From NCBI GenBank assembly GCA_036258055.1, contig DATAEK010000440.1, forward strand, positions 1-11,752: a DNA stretch of 11,752 bases, given 5' to 3'. Positions 5,666 to 11,752 of this stretch are shown one piece after another. The notes beneath the pieces were generated by a model. The model ran no database searches and was not told where the DNA came from. It saw only the letters and a program-made list of their open reading frames with translations. The DNA comes from DATAEK01 sp036258055 (GTDB lineage: Bacteria; Acidobacteriota; Vicinamibacteria; Vicinamibacterales; 2-12-FULL-66-21). Within the stretch, counting starts at the first letter, position 1; each line of letters begins with the position of its first letter. Position numbers and translations under genes: made by a program.

Positions 5666-7666
5666 CTAGTGGTCGATCACCTTCTGCGCTTTCGCGACCA
5701 CGGCCGCAGGCGACGACAGACCGGCGGCGCGCGCGGCAGACTGATTGACAATGATCTGGACGTCGGCCATGCCCATGAACGGAAGGCGCGCTGGCGATTC
5801 GCCGCGCATGATGCGGACCGCGAGCTTTGCCGCTTGGCGTCCGCTGTCGGAGTAGTCGCGCGCCAACGTCAGGACGGCGTCGCTCGACTGACTGCTCATG
5901 AACCCGAAGATCGGCACACGGGCACGGCGGGCAACCTGGGCGATCGTCGGGAAGGCAGCCGCCGTCAGATTGCCGGGCAGCTGGCAGATGGCATCGACCC
6001 GGGAGGCCGCCAGCGCCAGCGCGGCGTCGGCAACTTCGCCAGTCGCATTCGCCGGCACCGCTTTGAGCTCGAATCCGGCCTTGCGTGCGGCCTGCTCCAG
6101 CACTGCTTTCTGCGACACCATGTTCGCTTCGGCCGGCACGTAAACAGTGCCAAGGACATGCGCATTCGGCAGGTAGGTGCGGATCATCGGCAGCATCTGG
6201 TCGTACGCGCCGACGAGGTATGTGCCGGTCACATTGGGCAGGTGTGACTCATTCGTCGTGCCGGCGCCGGCAGCAATCGGATCGGCGACGTAGTTGAACA
6301 CAATCGGCAGCTGCTTGACGCGCTGGAGGGCCGCCTGCAGCGTTGGTGTCGAGAAGGTGATCAGCAGGTCCGAATCTCTCGCGGCGGCATCGATCAGGCC
6401 GCTCACGGTGGGCATGTCGCCCTGGGCGTTTCTGATGGTGTAGCGGTAATCGCGCCCCTCGACGAGCCCCGCGTCTTTGAGGCCCTCGAGGACGCCGCGC
6501 TCTGCCTCCTCGACGTCGGCGACGCGGTTCAGCTCGATGAGACTGATCCGCCACGTCTTCGAGAGCGGCCGTTGGACCGACTTCGAGTCCGGTTGCTGCG
6601 TAGCTTTCTTGTGAACGCCAGTCTCGTCGACGATGACATTGGCCTGGGCCAGCAGGTCGGCTGGTACTCGCCACGGCTCCTTGAGTTCCTTGACCGCGGT
6701 CGTGTTGATCGAGAGAAATGGCGGCACGAGGTCGAGCACATCGCGAACGGGAATGGCCGCCATGTCGGCCCCCTCGAGGATGTCGGCGGCGAGCAGACCA
6801 CCCTGACGCCCGACCTGGTAGAAATCCGGTCCGGCGTCGAACAGCGTGCCGCGATCCGGAGTCCCTGGCAGGATGGTGAACACGGGGACGCCAGCACGCT
6901 TCGCGATCGTGATCACCGATTCGATCCCCGCAACCACCGTGTTGTCCCCGCCAACCCAAATCGCTTGTGCCCCACGCGCGACGAGCGAGCTCACCGCATC
7001 GCCGACCGCTGACGTGTTGTCGGCATTGGCCTCGAGCAGGGTCAACCCCATCTCTCGAGCCACCTTTCGTCCGCGTTCGACGAAGATGAGCGAGTTGGTC
7101 TCGGATGGATTCCAGGGCACGCCAATCCGCTGCAGGGCTGGCAACATGCGGTGCGCGATGGTAAAGGCGGTCTCAACGGGGGGAAACGAGCCCTGCCCAA
7201 TCATGTGCGGTGGATGTTTCCGGGGATTGGCGCGGTCCAGGCCAACGCCGGAGGCGAACGGATCGGCCACCAGCGTGAAGAGATGTCGCGTCTTGCCGTC
7301 GCGATTGTTGTTCGCGACCGCCTGCATCGATGGCGTGCTCGAGGTGATCACCAGGTCGTATCCGCCGGCGGTCAACTGCCGCGCGATCGCCACGCCAGTG
7401 GGCAGGTCGCCCTGCGCGTTGAATCTCTCGATCGTCAGCCTCTCGCCATCGCGAAAGCCGCGCGACGCCAACCCATCGAGCAGGCCGCGGATGCCCTCGT
7501 CAAGCACCACCGTGTTCGTGTGTTGGAGAATCGCGATGCGCTGGACCTTGTTCAACCCGGGGCGCACGGCGGGACTGCGCTCGTTGCGATCGGCGAGGAG
7601 GAGGATCGCGGACGCGGCAGCAATCAGGAGCAGCCCGAGCGCGAGACGCTTGAGAGCATAGGCCAC
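5666..7666 (-). CDS. Membrane-anchored double-domain ABC substrate-binding protein (ABC_sub_bind)
   Basis: A 666-residue protein made of two copies of the ABC_sub_bind fold (PF04392), whose members bind substrate for TrpXYZ-type importers. A basic N-terminus and one hydrophobic segment (about 8-25) without a lipobox cysteine predict anchoring by an uncleaved signal rather than by lipid. Domain 1 covers about 41-352 and domain 2 about 370-662. The duplication is plain in paired motifs: NAQGDLPT (83-90) with NAQGDMPT (413-420), LVITSSTP with LLITFSTP, and VADPFASG with VADPIAAG. Ordinary members have one such domain of about 300-330 residues. The GTG at 7666 is chosen because it puts the hydrophobic segment near the N-terminus; a TTG at 7720 would add 18 residues, but that TTG is part of a perfect TTGACA. 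First gene of the importer operon; the stop at 5666-5668 lies inside a 6-bp inverted repeat (5657-5662 with 5668-5673). Substrate unknown. Confidence 0.87.
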   Translation of the reverse strand: MAYALKRLALGLLLIAAASAILLLADRNERSPAVRPGLNKVQRIAILQHTNTVVLDEGIRGLLDGLASRGFRDGERLTIERFNAQGDLPTGVAIARQLTAGGYDLVITSSTPSMQAVANNNRDGKTRHLFTLVADPFASGVGLDRANPRKHPPHMIGQGSFPPVETAFTIAHRMLPALQRIGVPWNPSETNSLIFVERGRKVAREMGLTLLEANADNTSAVGDAVSSLVARGAQAIWVGGDNTVVAGIESVITIAKRAGVPVFTILPGTPDRGTLFDAGPDFYQVGRQGGLLAADILEGADMAAIPVRDVLDLVPPFLSINTTAVKELKEPWRVPADLLAQANVIVDETGVHKKATQQPDSKSVQRPLSKTWRISLIELNRVADVEEAERGVLEGLKDAGLVEGRDYRYTIRNAQGDMPTVSGLIDAAARDSDLLITFSTPTLQAALQRVKQLPIVFNYVADPIAAGAGTTNESHLPNVTGTYLVGAYDQMLPMIRTYLPNAHVLGTVYVPAEANMVSQKAVLEQAARKAGFELKAVPANATGEVADAALALAASRVDAICQLPGNLTAAAFPTIAQVARRARVPIFGFMSSQSSDAVLTLARDYSDSGRQAAKLAVRIMRGESPARLPFMGMADVQIIVNQSAARAAGLSSPAAVVAKAQKVIDH

Positions 7667-7690
7667 GGGAAGCCGAGGGCGCGAGCCGAG

Positions 7691-7720
7691 ATCTTGCGTT
7701 GCCGTCCGGGCGGGTGTCAA
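7691..7720 (-). promoter_or_regulatory. Candidate promoter of the importer operon
   Basis: On the minus strand a perfect TTGACA (7720 to 7715) is followed after 18 bp by CAAGAT (7696 to 7691), which matches only the A at position 2 and the final AT of the -10 consensus. Transcription would begin near 7684, leaving a short leader before GTG 7666. If it is real, the alternative TTG start at 7720 cannot be used. The -10 is weak, so this is tentative. Confidence 0.27.
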
Positions 7721-7910
7721 CTGCCACGCGCACGGCTCGGCGCGCCGACCGCTTCAGGGGTGAGGGGATAGAGGAACCTGTTGCTTCGAGGTTCGCACTA
7801 GGCCGGAGTGTCGACGTAGGAGGACGAACTGCTCGGCGGCGGGACCGCCATGCCCTCTGCCGTGAGGCCGTCGAGATGAAACGCGATCGCTCAACGCTGC
7901 CGACACCCTC

Positions 7911-7939
7911 TTGACCGGTTCGAGCCGCGATCGGACGAT
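7911..7939 (+). promoter_or_regulatory. Candidate promoter of the GH31 gene
   Basis: TTGACC at 7911-7916 (5 of 6 to the -35 consensus) is followed after 17 bp by GACGAT at 7934-7939, a weak -10. Transcription would begin near 7946, about 64 nt before the ATG at 8010. This is motif evidence only. Confidence 0.22.
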
Positions 7940-8009
7940 CCATGCGTAGCATTGTGGGAGAGCGCATGTCTCGCCTCGAAGATGATCTTTTCCTCGCCGT
8001 GAGGTCAGC

Positions 8010-10799
8010 ATGAAGCGCTCTGCTGTGTGGTCCGCCGTTCTGGCCGCCGGTGCGCCCTGCGTCATGCCACTGATCGCGCGCACCGTTAACGCTCCGACGC
8101 CGCGTCCCGAAAGTCAGCAGCAGACCGCCCTGCTAAAGGAGCCTGAGCGGCTGTCTGACGGCATCCGTCTCGAGACCGCAGACGGATTCCTCACCCTTCA
8201 AGTCAGGACCGACAGGATCGTTCGCGTCACGTTCGCCAAGGAGCGCACGTTCCGGGCGGATTCCATGGTGGTAGTGGGGCCCGGCGAAACGCCGGCAGGC
8301 GCTGCGCTGAATCCGTTCAGCAACGCCGTTCACGCCAGACGTCCGGTTCCAATCCCGCGCTGGACGCTGACGTCGGACCCACGCACGCTCACCGTGGCTA
8401 CAGCGAGGCTGCGCGCTATCGTCAACCGGTCGGACGGCGCGGTCAGTTTTGCTGATTCAACCGGCAAGATCATTCTGGCGGAAGCGTCGGGCGGGCATCT
8501 GCTGATGCCGGCCGTCGTGCAAGGCGAAGAAGCATTTCACGTTCAGCAGCTCTGGCAGGCCAGTGACGATGAATCCCTCTATGGTCTCGGCCAGCGCCAG
8601 GAAGGCAAGCTGAACGTCAAGGGTTACGACCTCGATCTCTGGCAGCGCAATACGGTCGTCCACGTGCCGATGTTCGTCTCCAGCCGTGGCTACGGCGTGC
8701 TCTGGGACAACACCGCGCCGTCACGGTTCGGCGACCTCCGGCAGTTCGAGCCGATTCCTCCGGCGGACCTGGTTGACGTGTCGAAGCAGGAGGGCGGACT
8801 CGGTTGGGAAGGGCAGCTCCTCGCGCCCGTCACCGGCGAGTACCAGTTCCAGGCATATTCCAACGGGACGACGCGCGTCTGGTTGGATGACGTCCTCCAG
8901 ATCGATCACTACAAGCAGAACTGGGCGACCGAGAACGACCAGTTCAAGGCGCAGCTCGTCGCGGGACGGCGGTATCCGCTGAGAGTCACGAACAGCGCAG
9001 GGGATACACTGCGTTTCTCGTGGAAGACACCGACGTCCGCGCCGGCCACGTCGATGTGGTCGGAGGTCGGTGAGGGGATCGACTATTACTTCATCTACGG
9101 CCCGGAGCTCGATCGGGTCATCGGCGGCTATCGGACGTTGACCGGCCGCGCGTCGCTCCTGCCGGCGTGGGCGTTCGGGCTCTGGCAGTCGAAGAACAAG
9201 TACGATACGCAGGCCGAGCTGCTCGAGACGCTGGCGGAGTTCCGCCGTCGCGACATCCCGCTCGACGTCATCGTCCAGGACTGGCAATACTGGCCGATCG
9301 ATCGATGGGGCGATCACGAGTTCGAAGCGTCGCGCTATCCAGATCCCACCGCGATGATCAAGGCCATCCACGACAGCAAGGCGCGATTCATGATCTCCGT
9401 CTGGGGCAAGTTCTATCCGGTCACCGAGAACTTCAAGGCGATGCGCGCGATCGGCGGGCTGTATTCGACGACTATCGAAGACGGGACGCGCGATTGGCTG
9501 AACCACGAGTACGCCTTCTACGACGTGTTCAGGCCGGCCGCCCGGAAGCTGTTCTGGGAACAGGTCAACCGTGCGCTGTTCAGCCGCGGCGTGGACGCCT
9601 GGTGGATGGATGCGACCGAGCCGGATCTGGTCCAGCCGTCGCCGCCGACGCTCGAGTCGCTGCGCCGCAACGTGAATCGGACGGCAACCGGGACGGCGTC
9701 ACGGGTGATGAATGCGTACCCGTTGATGAATAGCGAGGCGGTGTACGACGGCCAACGGTCGGTGGCGCCGAACCAGCGCGTGTTTATCCTCACGCGCTCG
9801 GGTTTCGCCGGGATTCAGCGATACGCGACCGTGACCTGGTCCGGCGACATCACGTCCACGTTCTCGACGCTGCGCAAGCAGATCACCGCCGGTCTCGGCT
9901 TCTCGATATCGGGCACGCCGTACTGGACGACGGATACGGGAGGCTACACGATGGAGCCCCGCCTCGTGCGCGCGCAGGACGGCGATGCGCTGGACGAATG
10001 GCGCGAGCTCAACGCCCGATGGTTCCAGTACAGCACGTTCTGTCCCATCCTGCGCGTGCACGGTACGGACCGCCCGCGTGAGATGTGGAACATCGGTGAC
10101 GAGACGACCCCTGTTTACCGGACGCAGTTGAAGTTCGACCGGCTGCGCTACGCGCTGTTCCCGTACATCTATTCACTGGCGGGTGCGGTCACGCATGACG
10201 GCTACTCGATCATGCGTCCCCTGGTCATGGACTTCAGGGACGACGTGAAAGCGCGCGACGTGACCGATCAGTTCATGTTCGGCCCGGCATTCCTGGTGAA
10301 TCCCGTGACCGAGTACAAGGCGAGAAGCCGCCCGCTCTATCTGCCGGCCGGCACGTGGTACGACTTCTGGACCGGCAAGCGGTTCACCGGCGGCGCGACG
10401 GTCACCGCGGATGCGCCGCTCGAGGCGATGCCACTCTTCGTGCGCGCCGGTTCGATCGTGCCGGTGGGACCGGAGCAGCAGTACATCGGCGAGAAGTCCC
10501 GCGAGGACTTGACGCTGTACGTGTACGCTGGCCGCAGCGGCGAGTTCTTTCTGTACGAGGACGATGGGAATACCTACGGATATGAGCGAGGCGAGTTCTC
10601 TCGCATCAGGCTGGCATGGGACGATGCGGCGCGAACGCTGACCATCGGCCGGCGCGACGGCATCTTTCCAGGGATGTCGGTGTCGCGCAGGTTCACCGTG
10701 GTGCTGGTGACGCCGGAGAGTCCTGCGGGTTACGCGGGAATGCAGGGCGGACAACGGACCATTCGGTATGCCGGACAACCTGTCTCGGCCGTTTTCTAG
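8010..10799 (+). CDS. Exported GH31 glycosidase with PA14 insertion (probable alpha-xylosidase/alpha-glucosidase)
   Basis: A 929-residue retaining glycoside hydrolase of family 31. The catalytic (beta/alpha)8 barrel spans about 380-720: the nucleophile is D534 in WWMDATEPD, and the likely acid/base is D613 in WSGD. The N-terminal beta-sandwich (about 45-240) contains the YGLGQRQEG motif (191-199). A PA14 domain is inserted at about 250-345, including GEYQFQAYSNGTTRVWLDD, an arrangement known from the xyloglucan-active alpha-xylosidases CjXyl31A and BoGH31A. C-terminal beta domains run from about 725, including FLYEDDGNTYGY. A signal peptide (1-28, cleavage after V-N-A28) predicts secretion or a periplasmic site. 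The start ATG 8010 has GAGGT at 8001-8005, 4 nt upstream. It is transcribed away from the importer. Alpha-xylosidase is preferred over alpha-glucosidase on architecture alone; no neighbouring xyloglucan genes are visible to confirm it. Confidence 0.93.
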   Translation: MKRSAVWSAVLAAGAPCVMPLIARTVNAPTPRPESQQQTALLKEPERLSDGIRLETADGFLTLQVRTDRIVRVTFAKERTFRADSMVVVGPGETPAGAALNPFSNAVHARRPVPIPRWTLTSDPRTLTVATARLRAIVNRSDGAVSFADSTGKIILAEASGGHLLMPAVVQGEEAFHVQQLWQASDDESLYGLGQRQEGKLNVKGYDLDLWQRNTVVHVPMFVSSRGYGVLWDNTAPSRFGDLRQFEPIPPADLVDVSKQEGGLGWEGQLLAPVTGEYQFQAYSNGTTRVWLDDVLQIDHYKQNWATENDQFKAQLVAGRRYPLRVTNSAGDTLRFSWKTPTSAPATSMWSEVGEGIDYYFIYGPELDRVIGGYRTLTGRASLLPAWAFGLWQSKNKYDTQAELLETLAEFRRRDIPLDVIVQDWQYWPIDRWGDHEFEASRYPDPTAMIKAIHDSKARFMISVWGKFYPVTENFKAMRAIGGLYSTTIEDGTRDWLNHEYAFYDVFRPAARKLFWEQVNRALFSRGVDAWWMDATEPDLVQPSPPTLESLRRNVNRTATGTASRVMNAYPLMNSEAVYDGQRSVAPNQRVFILTRSGFAGIQRYATVTWSGDITSTFSTLRKQITAGLGFSISGTPYWTTDTGGYTMEPRLVRAQDGDALDEWRELNARWFQYSTFCPILRVHGTDRPREMWNIGDETTPVYRTQLKFDRLRYALFPYIYSLAGAVTHDGYSIMRPLVMDFRDDVKARDVTDQFMFGPAFLVNPVTEYKARSRPLYLPAGTWYDFWTGKRFTGGATVTADAPLEAMPLFVRAGSIVPVGPEQQYIGEKSREDLTLYVYAGRSGEFFLYEDDGNTYGYERGEFSRIRLAWDDAARTLTIGRRDGIFPGMSVSRRFTVVLVTPESPAGYAGMQGGQRTIRYAGQPVSAVF

Positions 10800-10816
10800 C
10801 GGCTTGGCTTCACACG

Positions 10817-10832
10817 CCGCGCTGAGGCGCGG
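10817..10832 (+). terminator. Possible weak terminator after the GH31 gene
   Basis: CCGCGC (10817-10822) and GCGCGG (10827-10832) form a 6-bp GC stem with a TGAG loop, 18 bp after the GH31 stop. No T-run follows, so it would be an atypical intrinsic terminator, or simply a GC-rich palindrome. Confidence 0.25.
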
Positions 10833-10963
10833 GCGCCTTGACCGAAAAACTCGACGCAAGGAATCAGGGAGGACTGATGCGTGGTGCTTCGCTCCCGTGC
10901 CGGTTGTGGTCCAGAATGAGCCGGCTGGGGCTAGATGAGAACTCGTTTGCATCAGTAGGACGA

Positions 10964-11046
10964 CAACGCCCAACCTCCAACGCCCAACTCCCAACAAATC
11001 TTGCAAACCGCGGCAAAGCCATTGGGAGTTGGGAATTGGGAGTTGG
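10964..11046. repeat. Heptamer-based inverted repeat element 3
   Basis: The left arm is CAACGCC, CAACCTC, CAACGCC, CAACTCC, CAAC at exact 7-bp steps (10964-10995). The right arm is TTGGGAG, TTGGGAA, TTGGGAG, TTGG (11022-11046), the inverted counterpart. The core pair of 12 nt (10983-10994 with 11022-11033) is perfect, and 21 of 25 positions pair between 10970-10994 and 11022-11046. The 27-nt spacer is not repetitive. The element ends 31 bp before the next gene, so it would lie in or near that gene's leader. Confidence 0.88.
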
Positions 11047-11077
11047 ATGTTGACACACTCAAGAGCTCTGAGATCAG

Positions 11078-11752
11078 ATGATGATGCGTGCCGTCGTCCT
11101 CGTACTTGTCACGTCGCTCGGTGCGCTCGGCGCGTGGCTGCCGGCACATGGCGCGGCGCAGCAGAAGCCGGTCACCGCTCCCGGCGATGCGCAGGAACGT
11201 GCCCGCCTCCTCGATCTGCAGCGCGCGGCGGCATCGCAGCTGCAGCAGGCACGGCGCGAAGGAGCGTCGGCCGATCAGATCAGGAAGAGTCTCCTCGATG
11301 CCAGCCGCAGCGTGGGGACACTTGCGGAAGCCAACCTCGATCCGCCCCTTCGCGAGGAACTCCGGCGCGCTGCCTCGCAGCTGACGGCGCTGGCCTCGGG
11401 CGATCTCCAGGACCTCGCGCAGGCAACGATGCCCATCCTGGCGCTCCTCGACAAGGTGAAGGCGAGCCTCGAAGGGGACGTCGCGCTGGGCCTCACGTTT
11501 CAGGGAAGCTACAGCCAGACGAAGCCCAAAGAGCCCGCGTACGGCGGGCATGCATCAGCCATGGGCCCGGCGCCGCCGAACCTGCCATCGCCTGACGACG
11601 GCGCGCCCGTGGCGGTGACGTTCGAGGAAAGCTCGCAGCTGGCCGCCAAGATCTATTGCGGCGGCCCGACCAAGGACCACATTCTCGAATCAGCCTGCGG
11701 CGGCGTCGCGTTGTTCGACTACGACGGCGACGGACTCCTCGACATTTACCTG
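11078..11752 (+). CDS. CRTAC1/ASPIC-UnbV-type secreted protein, 5' part only
   Basis: An open frame of 225 codons that runs off the window end, so the C-terminal part is missing. Residues 1-27 are a signal peptide ending in H-G-A-A. Residues about 36-135 are predicted helical, rich in Ala, Leu, Gln and Arg, and could form a coiled coil. A Pro/Gly-rich linker (about 145-178) follows, then VTFEESSQLAAKIYCGGPTK and finally ALFDYDGDGLLDIYL (211-225). The last motif, with D214, D216, D218 and D222, is the calcium-binding FG-GAP/VCBS repeat at the start of the beta-propeller in CRTAC1-type proteins, which usually end in an ASPIC/UnbV domain. The N-terminal helical extension is longer than in the simplest members. 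Three successive ATGs (11078, 11081, 11084) open the gene and no strong ribosome binding site distinguishes them. It probably acts outside the cytoplasm; role unknown. Confidence 0.75.
   Translation, partial: MMMRAVVLVLVTSLGALGAWLPAHGAAQQKPVTAPGDAQERARLLDLQRAAASQLQQARREGASADQIRKSLLDASRSVGTLAEANLDPPLREELRRAASQLTALASGDLQDLAQATMPILALLDKVKASLEGDVALGLTFQGSYSQTKPKEPAYGGHASAMGPAPPNLPSPDDGAPVAVTFEESSQLAAKIYCGGPTKDHILESACGGVALFDYDGDGLLDIYL

Larger units (their letters stand above)
7667..8009. other. Divergent intergenic region between importer operon and GH31 gene
   Basis: About 340 bp with no convincing gene: the open frames are short, lack ribosome binding sites or recognisable protein features, and several only cross the region from neighbours. 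It must hold promoters for both the leftward importer operon and the rightward glycosidase. A GGAGG at about 7819-7823 is not followed by a usable frame, and the ATG at 7876 gives only 12 codons. I see none of the heptamer repeats found in the other large gaps and no clear operator palindrome. Confidence 0.6.

Noticed and set aside
7859..8015. Duplicated start region: GCCGTGAGG followed by an ATG-Lys-Arg frame at 7876 and again at 8010
   Set aside because: The shared block is only 9 bp and the first frame has 12 codons; chance similarity or a minor leader cannot be told apart, so no gene is called.
11050..11078. TTGACA at 11050-11055 as promoter of the CRTAC1-type gene
   Set aside because: No acceptable -10 lies at 16-18 bp, and the start of transcription would fall within or after the ATG.

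Overview
The window is GC-rich bacterial DNA with few AT-rich stretches. Its gene content is typical of large-genome soil bacteria: a periplasmic serine hydrolase, a PA14-containing GH31 glycosidase, a CRTAC1/ASPIC-UnbV-type secreted protein, a TrpXYZ-like ABC importer and an orphan Imm50 protein. Together with heptameric repeats between genes, this suggests Acidobacteriota, perhaps the Vicinamibacteria. That assignment is inferred from gene content, because no marker gene is present.

Layout: (1) 1-203 is a heptamer-based inverted repeat, followed by an exported beta-lactamase-fold serine hydrolase (278-1873, +). (2) A small Imm50-family gene (1969-2349, +) is followed by what looks like the C-terminal stub of a cupin gene (2398-2502, -). 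(3) A four-gene block on the minus strand is read from about 7666 down to 2558. In transcription order it encodes a membrane-anchored protein with two tandem ABC_sub_bind domains, a STAS protein with a roughly 300-residue C-terminal region I cannot assign, a BPD_transp_2-type permease and an ATPase. The last three genes are almost contiguous. The first is set apart by a 132-bp gap filled by a second heptamer element with a strong hairpin. (4) A divergent non-coding region (7667-8009) precedes a large exported GH31 enzyme with a PA14 insertion (8010-10799, +). (5) A third heptamer inverted repeat (10964-11046) precedes the start of a CRTAC1-type secreted protein that runs off the window end (11078-11752, +).

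How the genes work together: the minus-strand block is best read as one importer operon of the TrpXYZ type (substrate-binding protein, permease, ATPase) with an added STAS protein as a likely regulatory or coupling subunit. The other genes look like independent units: a periplasmic hydrolase, xyloglucan or alpha-glucoside side-chain removal, and a secreted beta-propeller-like protein.

The two most unusual things are the STAS fusion inside the ABC operon, and three intergenic elements of unrelated sequence that share one architecture: 7-bp units in one arm, a short spacer, and 7-bp units inverted in the other arm.
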